Source: Mactromeris polynyma
Lineage: Eukaryota > Mollusca > Bivalvia > Venerida > Mactridae
DNA length: 64,000 bases
Assembly (NCBI GenBank): GCA_032209605.1
Contig: JASFXZ010000014.1
Span: forward strand, 16,573,231-16,637,230
Direction of reading: 5' to 3'
The notes below the pieces were generated by a model that was not told the DNA's origin, made no database searches, and saw only the letters and a list, made by a program, of their open reading frames with translations. Shown here piece by piece: positions 24,331 to 36,835 of the stretch. The position numbers and the translations under genes are program-made. Each line of letters begins with the position of its first letter. Positions within the stretch are counted from its first letter, which is position 1.

Positions 24331-24780
24331 CATACAAAGATACGTACAAATAGCCACACAATATTATGTACAGTTTTAGGCGGAATGAAACGAATATTTT
24401 CATTACCACGGTCTCGAATTCATGTCGCGTCGTCAGTTAATCGCACATTAAAGGTTATGATAAGCATACAAAATAGATCAACCAATAAATGAGGACCTGT
24501 CTATTTGAGAATGATATATCTATAGATGGTTCAATTATTGATATCTGATAAGTTTGATCAGACACCTGTCTAAAATCTATTAATTTGTGTATAGTGAAAC
24601 ATATGAAGTCACATTAGTCCATTTAATCTGACGTCGATATTTGATTCAATTTATGTTTACGATGTCACTTTATTTAATTAAGGTAACAAATATGAAATAC
24701 CATATAACTATTTTCAAAGTCAATATAGCGAAACTTAATACATGTTAGTTTACACATAATTTACGTTAAACGTTTGTCCC
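24331..24780. other. No recognisable feature
   Basis: AT-rich unique-looking DNA. Confidence 0.35.
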
Positions 24781-24786
24781 TGTTTC

Positions 24787-24979
24787 AACGAAAGCCTGAT
24801 GGTGACATTTCAGCTTCAAGAATTCATGATTCCAACTTCACGAACTCATGACGGTTAAATCGTGAACTCGCGAAGTTGAAATCGTGATTTCGTAAATTCA
24901 TGAAGATGAAATCGTGACTGATTCATGAAGTTGAATTTAAGAATTCTTGAAGCCGAAATGTCACCACCATCCTTTCGTA
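24787..24979. mobile_element. Palindromic MITE with 6-bp target duplication, copy 2
   Basis: Termini ACGAAAGCCTGATGGTGACA and its counterpart GTCACCACCATCCTTTCGTA, flanked by TGTTTC at 24781-24786 and 24980-24985. Interior GAATTC/ATGAAGTTGAA modules match copy 1 at 9212, but this copy is about 57 bases shorter. Confidence 0.85.
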
Positions 24980-24985
24980 TGTTTC

Positions 24986-25735
24986 CCTGAAAAGTCCATC
25001 TTCATTATTGTTTTGGAGATGATTTACAGCTTCGCGTCTCAATAAGGAATATAAAACTATTGTCTGTGTATAACATTGGTAATACATAATGCTGGTGAAT
25101 ACATTAGAATATATAGTATGTAACCATAACACGAAATATGTCATTGTCCGGGCCATTTTCCACAGGTGAGCCATATCTAGTTTAATGACACTTAAAAGTA
25201 CATTTAAACGATTAATCAAGTGTTAGCATTATTAAAGATACATTCGCGTTGAAAACTATTGTTTAAATTAAACATTCAAAGTCTGCATTGAATTATTACT
25301 GTCGGTATTATTTTCATGAAACAAAACGTATTCACTCCTAGATGAATAAACGTAAAATTATAAACAATTTTGTTTCTAGTTTTCCCTTTTTAAAATACCC
25401 AATATGCTTTTTCCTTCGAATACCTCATTTAATTTGGTGATGCCGCAAAAAATAGTTTTTTAACTCGTACACATGTATTTAAATCTATTTCCCTGACTTA
25501 AATGCCGCTTTTTTGTGAATTTGCATCGAAAACATTTTTTTATTCGAAGAAGCCGTAATATAACTTTAAAATTAGATTGTCAAATTTTATCTCAAAATAT
25601 GCATAGTGACAATTTTGAGAAGATGCTGTGTGAATGACTCCACACAGACGTGCTCTAAAACAATGCATATTAACTTACTTTAAAGTTTCCTGGAACTGCA
25701 AAACACAATTCCTTTGCCAGCGCTGGTCCGGTGCG
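24986..25735. other. No recognisable feature
   Basis: AT-rich unique-looking DNA leading to the 46-bp array. Confidence 0.35.
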
Positions 25736-26012
25736 TTAGGTCAGGATAGACAATACTGGTATTGGACGCTTGTATTTGTGGTTAGGTCAGGATAGACAAT
25801 ACTGGTGTTGGACGCTTGTATTTGTGGTTAGGTCAGGATAGACAATACTGGTATTGGACGCTTGTATTTGTGGTTAGGTCAGGATAGACAATACTGGTAT
25901 TGGACGCTTGTATTTGTGGTTAGGTCAGGATAGACAATACTGGTATTGGACGCTTGTATTTGTGGTTAGGTCAGGATAGACAATACTGGTGTTGGACGCT
26001 TGTATTTGTGGT
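25736..26012. repeat. 46-bp minisatellite, 6 copies
   Basis: The unit TTAGGTCAGGATAGACAATA-CTGGTATTGGACG-CTTGTATTTGTGG repeats six times almost without change. The last 13 bases, CTTGTATTTGTGG, are also the left terminus of the inverted-repeat element that starts in the final unit at 25999, so the unit spans a host-flank/transposon junction. Confidence 0.95.
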
Positions 26013-26580
26013 TTTGGGAAACTTGTAAGAAAAGTGACAACGCAGCATTGTAGAACACATTTACAGCAGAATGTATACATCCCTCCAGCCGAGTGAAATG
26101 TGTCCACTTCAGAAAGTGATAATTCAAAAAAAAGCGAGGCATCAATTACATGCCGAGAACGAATATTCATACTGCTAAATGTGATCATTTATTGTTTTAA
26201 CATGATAAGGTACGTAGTCTTGATTTTTGACATAGTCTCCCGTGGCCGAGTGGTCAAGGCAACCACAGTGGGAGCGGGAGGTCGAAGGTTTGAATCCCGG
26301 TAGGGGTCCGTTCTGAAATGACCGGTTGGTGAGCCGTTAAATAATGGTTACCGTGTGCCTAGCTGCCTGATGCCTGGCATTAAAGTATATGAATCGGGCA
26401 GTAAATGTGCTCAGAAAGTCTCATAAGTCAGTAATGGCCGGCCCTTTAAATAGGGGTGACACTATAATGAATAAACACTTGACATATTCGTAAATATGAG
26501 AAAATTGCCTGTATACAGATGTATTCTACAACGCTGCATTGTCACTTTGCTTGCATGTTTCCCAAAACCACAAATACAAG
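25999..26580. mobile_element. Inverted-repeat (foldback) element with nested SINE
   Basis: A left arm from CTTGTATTTGTGGTTTTGGG to about 26060 is matched by an inverted right arm at 26520-26580 ending CCCAAAACCACAAATACAAG, about 60 bases each with a few differences (ACAACGCAGCATTGTAGAA in the left arm, CTACAACGCTGCATTGTCAC in the right). SINE family A copy 2 is inserted between them. Target duplication is not recognisable on the left because the array obscures the flank. Confidence 0.8.
26235..26478 (+). mobile_element. SINE family A, copy 2 (full length, 8-bp target duplication)
   Basis: It starts GTCTCCCGTGGCCGAGTGGT (A box TGGCCGAGTGGTCAAGGC), has the B box GGTTTGAATCCC and ends ACACTATAATGAATAAACAC. 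TTGACATA flanks it at 26227-26234 and 26479-26486, showing retroposition into the surrounding foldback element. Length is 244 bases; the tRNA source of the head is not certain. Confidence 0.92.
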
Positions 26581-28039
26581 AAATAGGAGCACTGTCTCAG
26601 AAAGATTAACATTAATGCACTGTTTTATATGTTTACTTCACTAATCTTAGTAAATCATTTATACATTCACCTGAATTATTTTACTGACGTAAATATGGTT
26701 TAGTTTGCATCTGCTATATATTTTCTATCAATATTTCTACTGGCAGCTATTTCAGGGAGTGTTGACAGCCATTTTTCAATACACGACCGCTCTTTAATTC
26801 GAACATTTGTAGGCTATTTTTGTCCTCACCATTCAAAAATTGCTTGACAACCGTCGTAGAAAATTCAAAGCATTTCCGATTTTTAGTTCGAATGATAAAT
26901 GATAGTCTTAATGAACAACGGCTCGTTGATAAGGAAAACATTTGTCTTTTTGGTGTCGACAAGAGAAGTCTTTTACTGGATGTTTCAAGAACATTCGTCA
27001 TGGAAATAGAGTATATTGCCCTCACACTGAAGAGTTTACACTAAAAGCTCTTTAAACAAGTATCGTACAGGCCAGACAACATATTGTTAGCGTCTTCCCT
27101 TAAATGACCATGTTAAAAGAATGCAAAACATAGTAAATCGTCTTGTATATAATTAATTGGAACTTGCCGTGTGTATATCTACAAATGGGAATGATATATT
27201 TCCCCAAATGTCTGCTTACGAATCTTAAATCACACTGTCCAAATGCTGATATAAATATGCGAAACTATTTTCATCGCGGCTGTCCTAACGTTCCTCAGAC
27301 ATCGTAGGTGGAATATTACCAAATTCCATTAGCAAAATGAAACATGTCCTGTGAGTTACTTCGGTGACCAAGTACCTCGCCGTAACCTTTTTATACACTA
27401 AGTAAATATCATGGACTAATCTATTTTCTAGTCATATACATAACGTATCATTAACATTGAAACTACATTACAGGATACATTTCCTCATTGTTGAGCAATG
27501 AGTTAGTACTCTCTTAACCCTCTTAACTTTCCGATAGCAAATTAAGGATGATGTACTAAAAGAGCCTTCCTGGTTGGTCACCATATCGTCGCCTTACTTC
27601 CAGAACCATCTAACTCAATTTTAGGCGGTTTTGAATATTTGGTATCGTTGAAACCGTCTAAGTTTCCAGCTCTTTCTGTCTGTGTTACATATAAAATACT
27701 GTTCTGAAATACACATAACTTAAATAAAAATGAAATTCCATTACCCCGTATGTAACTATTATCCATAGGAGGGTAAAACTTTAAAGTTGTTTTTCTCAAA
27801 AAGACGAAAAACAAGATATGGGGTTCTGGAAATAATGCGACGCTATGTTACTGATTTTTTATTTCCACGAAAAACGTTACCAGCATTTTATTTAATACAG
27901 TTTTAAAATATTGCAATAGGGGTCTGAGCTGATTGGAGTGCCACATATTTGGATGAAATGATTAAAGATCAAGAAGTTATTCACTCAGGATCGATATTTC
28001 GGCTGACAACTTGTTGAAAGAACAAGAAATATTTCAATT
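26581..28039. other. No recognisable feature
   Basis: AT-rich DNA. Overlapping 92- and 74-codon frames on opposite strands at 26747-27044 resemble no known family. Confidence 0.35.
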
Positions 28040-30485
28040 TACCCATGATCCCAGCCATGGCAGTAACAAAGGTCCCCCATTGCAACATCTCTTATTGACA
28101 TACAATAGCCATGACAGTAACAGTGGTCCACAATTGTTGCATCTCTTTTCGACAAACAATAGCCATGGCAGTAACAAAGGTTCGCAATGGTAACATCTCT
28201 TATCTACATACAGTAGCCATGGCAGTAACAATGGTCCGCGGTGACAACGTCTCTTATCGACATACAACATACATGGCAGTAGCAATGGTCCGCGGTGACA
28301 ACGTCTCTAATCGACATACAATAGCCATGGCAGTAGCAATGGTCCGCGATGACAACGTCTCTAATCGACATACAATAGCCATGGCAGTAGCAATGGTCCG
28401 CGATGACAACGTCTCTAATCGACATGCAATAGCCATGGCAGTAACAATGGTCCGCGGTGACAACGTCTCTAATCGACATACAATAGACATGGCAGTAACA
28501 ATGGTCCGCGGTGACAACGTCTCTAATCGACATACAATAGACATGGCAGTAACAATGGTCCGCGGTGACAACGTCTCTAATCGACATACAATAGACATGG
28601 CAGTAACAATGGTCCGCGATGACAACGTCTCTAATCGACATACAATAGACATGGCAGTAACAATGATCCGCGATGACAACGTCTCTAATCGACATACAAT
28701 AGACATGGCAGTAACAATGGTCCGCGGAGACAACATCTCTTATCGACATACAATAGACATAGCAGTAGCAATGGTCCGCGGTGACAACATCTCTTATCGA
28801 CATACAATAGACATGGCAGTAGCAACGGTCCGCGATGACAACATCTCTTATCGACATACAATAGCCATGGCAGTAGCAATGGTCCGCGATGACCACATCT
28901 CTAATCGACATACAATAGCCATGGCAGTAGCAATGGTCCGCGGTGACAACATCTCTTATCGACATACAATAGACATGGCAGTAACAATGGTCCGCGATGA
29001 CAACGTCTCTAATCGACATACAATAGACATGGCAGTAACAATGGTCCGCAATGACAACGTCTCTTATCGACATACAATAGACATGGCAGTAACAATGGTC
29101 CGCGATGACAACGTCTCTTATCGACATACAATAGACATGGCAGTAACAATGGTCCGCGATGACAACGTCTCTTATCGACATACAATAGACATGGCAGTAG
29201 CAATGGTCCGCGGTGACAACGTCTCTTATCGACATACAATAGACATGGCAGTAACAATGGTCCGCGATGACAACGTCTCTTATCGACATACAATATACAT
29301 GGCAGTAACAATGGTCCGCGATGACAACGTCTCTAATCGACATACAATAGCCATGGCAGTAGCAATGGTCCGCGGTGTCAACATCTCTAATCGACATACA
29401 ATAGCCATGGCAGTAGCAATGGTCCGCGGTGACAACGTCTCTAATCGACATACAATAGCCATGGCAGTAGCAATGGTCCGCGGTGACAACGTCTCTTATC
29501 GACATACAATAGACATGGCAGTAACAATGGTCCGCGGTGACAACGTCTCTTATCGACATACAATAGCCATGGCAGTAACAATGGTCCGCGGTGACAACAT
29601 CTCTTATCGACATACAATAGACATGGCAGTAACAATGGTCCGCGGTGACAACGTCTCTTATCGACATACAATAGACATGGCAGTAACAATGGTCCGCGGT
29701 GACAACGTCTCTTATCGACATACAATAGACATGGCAGTAACAATGGTCCGCGGTGACAACGTCTCTTATCGACATACAATAGCCATGGCAGTAACAATGG
29801 TCCGCGGTGACAACATCTCTTATCGCCATACAATAGCCATGGCAGTAACAATGGTCCGCGGTGACAACGTCTCTTATCGCCATACAATAGACATGGCAGT
29901 AACACAATGGTCCGCAATTGTATCATCTCTTATCTACAAACAATGTCATGGCAGTAACAAAGACCCGCGGAGACAATATCTCTTATTTACATTAAATAGC
30001 CATGACAGTTACCAAATGTCCGCATTGGCAATATATCTTATCTACATACACTAGCCATGGCAGTTACCAATAAATTATAATTGTCCGCAATGAAAACATT
30101 TCTTATTGACATACAATAGCCATGGCAGTTATCAAATGTCCGCAGTGGCAATATCTCTTATCGACATACACTAGCCATGGCAGTAACAAAATGTCAGCAT
30201 TGGCAATATCTCTTATCGACATACAAAAGCCATGGCAGTTATCAAATGACCGCATTAGCAATATCTGTTATCGACATACACTAGCCATGGCAGTTTCCAA
30301 ATGTCCGCATTGGCAATATCTCTTATCGACATACAAAAGCCATGGCAGTTATCAAATGTCCGCATTGGCAATATCTCTTATCGACATACAAAAGCCATGG
30401 CAGTTATCAAATGTCCGCATTGGCAATATCTCTTATCGACATACACTAGCCATGGCAGTTACCAAATATCCGCATTGGTATTATC
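28040..30485. repeat. 54/55-bp minisatellite, about 45 copies
   Basis: The main unit is 54 bases: CATGGCAGTAACAATGGTCC, GCGGTGACAACGTCTCTTAT, CGACATACAATAGA. It is uniform from about 28200 to 29900 with alternating variants (AGC/AAC, GAT/GGT, CGT/CAT, TTA/TAA). From about 30000 to 30480 a sister type with CAGTTATCAAATGTCCGCAT has 55-base units. Because 54 is divisible by three, frames stay open on both strands (plus 28111-30054, 647 codons; minus 28204-29907, 567 codons) and close where 55-base units begin. I see no gene signals and treat the frames as artefacts. Confidence 0.97.
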
Positions 30486-31483
30486 TTACTATACATTAAC
30501 TATGACAACAACAAAGTCCCTAGCAACCACAACATATCCTATCGGTACGTAAAGACCATGTGCAACCATAAAACAGCAACTGACAATGTATCGATATTTA
30601 GAGGGAGGAATATATAAAAAGTGAAAAGTAAACCATTGATGCAAAACATCGAAAGCGCCTGTCTCCGGTCTTCCAAGACTTCCTTTAAGAATGTTAACTC
30701 CAGTTAATACGTTAAAAGCTATTATAATGGTAAAATTCAGATGATTTTTTCGGTTTAGGCGTCACGTATTTACAATACAATATTTACAAATGTAAATTGT
30801 ATTATAAATATAACCTTTGCATGATCGTAACTGTGACTTGATTGTATCTTTTGTAAAACTTACATAAATACCATTATCACTATGAAAAGTATAGTATAAC
30901 ACTTAACTATTCGAGTATCCCTAACCGAAATAAAAAGATGTAAAAAACCTATTATTCACAATGCAATTGATATGCCCTGACCTATATCTGGCGACACTAA
31001 TTGAATGGATTGTTCCACTCGTATCTGGCGCAACCAGGAGAGGATACTCAATAAACGAGGCATCAGCACGCAGATCAGCCAGGGATGTTCCGGGATCATT
31101 TATCACAACATCATGTCTATTCGGTTTGTACAAATTAGAAAGACGGACTTTAGACAAGAACATGTATAATAAAAACGCAAAGTCAAAAGTATTTTTCAAG
31201 TATATTCATATATATGCAGACAAAACTCGGTCAAATATTATCACTTCAATATTAACCTTCTAATATCAGTTTCTCACATGTATTCCGGTCTGATAATATT
31301 CAATATTGACCCCGCTCTCAAAAGTGGTGCCAAGAAACAAACAGTGATATATACACTGGCGGAAATAATATCAAGTTTCCAATAATGAGTATTGACTGAC
31401 TTTTTCTCCAATTGATAGTACAACCTTACGCTATTGACGCAATAGTGATATAGTGAGCACACTTTTAGCTCTTGTGGGTTAGA
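30486..31483. other. No recognisable feature
   Basis: AT-rich DNA. At 30921-31263 overlapping 92- and 100-codon frames lie on opposite strands; neither resembles a known protein. Confidence 0.35.
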
Positions 31484-31815
31484 AATACATAGTTCCCACA
31501 TCTACAATAACCTCCCTTGTTCTTAACAGTCGGCCATTTTGATAGGCAAAACCGATAAGCCCCTATAGGAGTAATTTCCAAGTATTTGATACCAAGATAC
31601 CAAGAGAATTTGCACGTGACAACCACCTTTTCTTCAACTTACTGAGCCAAATGCCCCCATGAGCTTAATGAAAAAGTTATTTTTATCTATCGGATTAGTT
31701 TATATCATCGTTTAACATTAAAATTCCCCATAAACGTTAAGGTAATGTTGCCTATCAAAGTGGCCGACAATTCAGAACAAGGGAGGTAAATATTGTTGAT
31801 GTGAGAATATGTATT
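31484..31815. mobile_element. MITE with ~70-bp terminal inverted repeats
   Basis: The left arm (31484-31552) contains ACCTCCCTTGTTCTTAACAG and GGCCATTTTGATAGGCAAA. The right arm (31745-31815) contains TTGCCTATCAAAGTGGCC and GAACAAGGGAGGT. Arms are imperfect over about 70 bases with about 190 bases between. No coding capacity; target duplication unclear, so class is open. Confidence 0.8.
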
Positions 31816-32989
31816 ATCAGAGTCCCTGATGACGCATGCGCGTTAACGTATGTATACCAAAACAATACACATGCCCTGCGTTCAGTTAAGGTATTTGAGG
31901 CTATCGTTTCGTATCGTTTCGTAACGGTTTGCAATTTGGTTCCCCATTGGCAGGCAATGTGATACCGGTGGGCCAGGGATACAAAACAAAACGTTCGTAA
32001 CTGTTAGCCGTAGATGAACGCAAAGCAAGCAGTGAAATAGGTCGGCGATGTGAATATTGTTTGCATCAAGTGGTTCCACAATAGGTCACCAATGATTGAT
32101 ACCTTTCTAGTCGATGCCAAAGATATATAAAACAAAATATATCAGTTTTAGATTTGAATCAATGGTTAATGATGAAAAATAAATCGGTCTAGTCTACACA
32201 AGGTCACAGTTAAGTGCAATATACGAAGCACTGAGTGTATCGAAATTTTGAAGTGCATTGTTATCATTGATGATAAATTTAACCTCGGTAAGATTACGAG
32301 AATGCTATAGAATGATGTAGTTTTTAGGGGAAGCTATAGGGGCCTACAATATAAGACTTAGGATAAACCTCTTTGATGTGTACACAATTGCATTACTGTT
32401 TCCTTATTCTACCGAAGTCGTGACCATTGAATATTCAAAAATACGAAAAAATGTGTATCACAAATCGGTATTTAAGTCTGAAAATACGATCCCGAGACTT
32501 TACATCTGTATAAACATGGACCATCTTGTTAAGGATATACTCAATGTGATAATCTTACCGTAATTTGACATCAAACAACTGACAATTACGTACTTCTTAA
32601 TTGAAGAGTCATTTAACACAAACTAATGTTATCATTTTATCAGTTCTTAATGGTTCATTGACGTAAAACCGCACGGGTCAATCAGGTCACTTTAATATCT
32701 CACATCGTGTATCTATCAAGATTAATCTTTCCAGTTGGGACAAACTTTAAACACGAACTTCCTAATACGGAAGATAACAAAGTCACTGTGTATATGGGTC
32801 AATGTCACCGTAAACTGTTTGAGGGTATTTCTGAGCTCTGCCTCCGCAAGTTTTTTTAATCTTTTGAAGGAATAATGTTGATTTATTTGAGTTTAATAAA
32901 AGCAAAAATGCAGTCTGGTCCTAAGAAGATGTAGGAAAATGATTCGGAATAAACGCATTCACCTGTAAAAATACATGTCCATTCGTTTG
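31816..32989. other. No recognisable feature
   Basis: AT-rich unique-looking DNA. Confidence 0.35.
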
Positions 32990-33202
32990 AATATCAGTAT
33001 TTATTTCATGCTTTCCCCGGTGGTTTAGCGCAGAATAACGGGGAATTATTACACGTAAAGTTTGTTTCATCGGGTTTAACGCCGTTTCTCAACAATATTT
33101 CTACACGTAAAGTACAAGCCAATATCAGTATTTATTTCATGCTTTCCCCGGTGGTTTAGCGCAGAATAACGGGGAATTATTACACTTAAAGTACAAGCCA
33201 AT
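32990..33202 (+). repeat. 131-bp tandem duplication
   Basis: A 71-base segment starting AATATCAGTATTTATTTCAT and containing CCCCGGTGGTTTAGCGCAGA occurs at 32990-33060 and again at 33121-33191 with one difference. The following word ACA.GTAAAGTACAAGCCAA is also repeated (33103 and 33182), so the duplicated unit is about 131 bases. Recent local duplication. Confidence 0.9.
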
Positions 33203-33947
33203 GGACACCATTTATTATGTTAACTTTCAACATTTTTATTTCGATATTTAGACGAAAACCGTTAGTAAGATCATTGATGCTGAGAACTACAACTTGTTGA
33301 AATTTGCTTAACGTGCAATTTGACTTGAGCAAAGCTCCATCTGAGACGTTTTGTTAAGTCGGGGTTGTGACGTTTTGTGATATCCAAACATCGAACCACG
33401 ATTCAAAGTACACAACATTAGTGTCTAAACTGAATGAACCCTTTATGAATATATATGCCCCTAGATCAATGAAGACAGCGTCTTTAGAATATCTTAATTA
33501 AATCATAAACGAGAAGGTTGCAGTGGGCTTTATGCAAAAGCAATCATGTTCGCGCATGCATTTCGATTGCTGATTTTAATTCCCGAGCGTACGCGCCTGA
33601 CAACAACAAGTTGAATGTTTCACCTTCACTGATATTGGAAGTCTATTAGTAAATGTGTTTGCACTGTTGTACACAATTTGTGATAAAGATATTTCGGCCC
33701 ATTAATTTTATTTCAAATTTGTCATGTTATAATGGTATTACGGTTTCTGGCCTGCATTCAGGAGCTCTTGAAAACATTCTACAGCAGTATATTGGAAAGA
33801 AAAAATGCTAATCAGGGAAGTCCACATTCGCAAATCAGAACTTCCCCAGACATATCTGAACAAAACAAATCGAATTGGGCTCACAACAACACCAAACGGA
33901 CCAGGAGGTACAAACCGAGAGAGGTAAAATTCAAACTAACGAAAGGA
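33203..33947. other. No recognisable feature
   Basis: AT-rich DNA; an 88-codon frame at 33732-33998 runs into the next array and resembles nothing known. Confidence 0.35.
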
Positions 33948-34866
33948 TCAGAACATTCACATTACATAACATTACATCAGAACATTTACATTACATAAAG
34001 TCACATCAGAACATTGACATTACATAACGTCACGTCAGAACATTCACATTACATAACGTCACGTCAGAACATTCACATTACATAACGTCACATCAGAACA
34101 TTCACATTACATAACATCACATCAGAACATTCACATTACATAACGTCACATCAGAACATTGACATTACATAACGTCACATCAGAACATTGACATTACATA
34201 ACGTCACATCAGAACATTCACATTACATAACATCACATCAGAACATTGACATTACATAAAGTCACATCAGAACATTCACATTACATAACGTCACATCAGA
34301 ACATTCACATTACATAACGTCACATCAGAACATTCACATTACATAACGTCACATCAGAACATTGACATTACATAAAGTCACATCAGAACCATTCACATTA
34401 CATAACGTCACATCAGAACATTCACATTACATAAAGTCACATCAGAACATTCACATTATGTAACGTCACATCAGGACATTCACATTACATAACGTCACAT
34501 CAGAACCATTCACATTACATAACGTCACATCAGAACATTGACATTACATAAAGTCACATCAGGACATTCACATTATATAACGTCACATCAGAACATTCAC
34601 ATTACATAACGTCACATCAGAACCATTCACATTACATAACGTCACATCAGAACATTGACTTTACATAACGTCACGTCAGAACATTGACATTAGATAACGT
34701 CACACCAGAACATTGACATAACATAATAGCGTCACATCAGAACATTCACATTATATAACGTCACGTCAGAACATTCACATTAGTTAACGTCACACCAGAA
34801 CATTGACATAACATAATAACGTCACACCAGAACATTGACATAACATAATAACGTCACATCAGAACA
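33948..34866. repeat. 29-bp minisatellite, about 31 copies, with bZIP-like sites
   Basis: The unit is approximately GAACATTCACATTACATAAC-GTCACATCA. On the minus strand each unit reads TGACGT-TATGTAAT, which joins a TGACGT half CRE to GTTATGTAAT, a full match to the PAR-bZIP/NFIL3 consensus RTTAYGTAAY. By eye about 17 units keep the full consensus; others carry AAAGTCAC or point changes. The right end is more diverged and includes units with ACATAATAACGTC. Confidence 0.95.
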
Positions 34867-35166
34867 GAACTCCAAAATGTACTTTGAACAGCACATGACC
34901 ACACGACACAGCAACTTAAGAATTAAGGTAATACAACGGCCTACAACAATAGAACTGCATGTAAAGATACTGTGGTATTAAATCCGTTTCAAGGATTTGA
35001 TGGACGTATGGGCGTGTGTTATATGTTCTGTCTAATAATTGTGCTTACTTTGCAACATACTCATCTAGTCATTTTATACACACACAAAATTCACAACATT
35101 CTTAAAAACACTTTGCACATGACAGAGAGGAACGCCTGGCTGACTCAGTCCATAGTGCGCACTTCA
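34867..35166. other. Spacer between two arrays
   Basis: Unique-looking DNA. A 169-codon frame (34972-35481) starts here with a hydrophobic stretch but then consists of SLEV repeats from the 12-bp array; not credible as a gene. Confidence 0.4.
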
Positions 35167-35430
35167 GTCAGCCTAGAGGTCAGCCTAGAGGTCAACCTGG
35201 AGGTCAGCCTGGAGGTCAGCCTGGAGGTCAGCCTAGAGGTCAGCCTAGAGGTCAGCCTAGAGGTCAGCCTAGAGGTCAGCCTAGAGATCAGCCTAGAGGT
35301 CAGCCTAGAGGTCAGCCTAGAGGTCAGCCTAGAGGTCAGCCTAGAGGTCAGCCTAGAGGTCAGCCTAGAGGTCAGCCTAGAGGTCAGCCTAGAGGTCAGT
35401 CTTGAGGTCAGCCTAGAGGTCAGTCTGGAG
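35167..35430. repeat. 12-bp minisatellite, 22 copies
   Basis: The unit GTCAGCCTAGAG repeats 22 times exactly (264 bases) with a few substitutions (CTGGAG, CTAGAGATC, TCTTGAG). It is open in frames on both strands (SLEV on plus, TSRL on minus) because 12 is divisible by three. Confidence 0.97.
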
Positions 35431-36835
35431 GTCATGGATTCGAAATGGGATGTGACGATTGATAATTTCGACCAAATATAAATACATCGTATAATGCTTT
35501 CCATCCTTCACATCTAGTTTTTGTCTTACATGGATGATGTGAATTTATCTTAACAGCCAGAAATTGCAGTGATCCGCCAGAAACTGTTTACGTCGGAACA
35601 ATGATCACTAAGGAATATCACGTGAAACCTTTTGGTAGATCACATGGTCAGTCAAAGTCAAGCCAACACATTCGTATAGTGTCCGTTGTTACTGCATATG
35701 TTTGCATTTCAGCATTTTATCGTTTTTATGCCATTAAATTTGAAAAAATCGAACATTTTCAAGCCTATCGATGCGTTGGAATACTTATAGTAGATTAAAG
35801 GCATTTGTGAGATTTACACTTGACGGGTTTCAATAGCTTATAGCTTAATTTCACATTTGCTTATGACAGGTAGTACGCCAATACATTGATAATAAATACT
35901 TTCGTTGATTTATGTGCAAAATAAACTCAACTAATTTAAGCAACTTCGGTCTAAATTTATCAGAAAACTTACTTTGACACGTGAATGCAAACAATTTAAT
36001 TTATTTGTATGCACATACTTGTGATTATCATGCCGGAATCTTGTAAAAAATGTTTATGTGCGAAATTAATCATAATTATAAAGTAATATAGCCTTTATAG
36101 ATTTGTTAATTAAACAAACTCTGCTCTTAAATGCTTTCAACAGGAAAATGTGTATTTGCATTCAAATATGCACATCTGCGGTATTTGTCCTACGCTATAT
36201 TATGTTTCCTGTTGAAGTTGGTTTGTCTCTTTTCTCCTTAACTACTCTTAGATACAGATTCATTGTTAACAGTGTCTGGAATGCCATGACATCCAACCTG
36301 AACACGGCAAGGTTCTGCTGTCCGGGTGACGTTCTTTTCGCACCGCGGACAATCGAACCTTTGAGTATTCGAATCGTGTAACTTGATTAATTCGGGCCAT
36401 GTAATGAGACAATTCTGACCATTCTATGGACTATACAAAACGTGTTAAGGGGACAATTCGAGCATCTCAGGATGAATAAGGCCAATGTTACTTATTGTTA
36501 TATACTCTTTGTTGACTAAACGCAGATATTTTCCAAAATTATTTATGTTAGTATACGACCGTGTAATAAGTGGTACTTGGTTTCCAACTAGTTCTAACAT
36601 ATTATACAACATGCAAACTGCAACTTCCCCTCACGAATCTGTTATAAGGGACGAATTATCTTCAGTCAAACCAGCACAGATTACACCAAGGTCGCGTATG
36701 GGATACAAAACAGTCACATAGCGTTGTAAGCAATTATCCGCTATTCACCTCACTTATTTATATAGCTTCGATAAATCATGAAGACGATGGAATCATTTGT
36801 TTTAAAACAGGAACATTAGAGCGTTCCAAAACAGC
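35431..36835. other. No recognisable feature
   Basis: AT-rich unique-looking DNA with short frames only. Confidence 0.35.

Noticed and set aside
35145..35504. Open frames rich in SLEV or TSRL repeats
   Set aside because: Direct translation of a 12-bp array on both strands.
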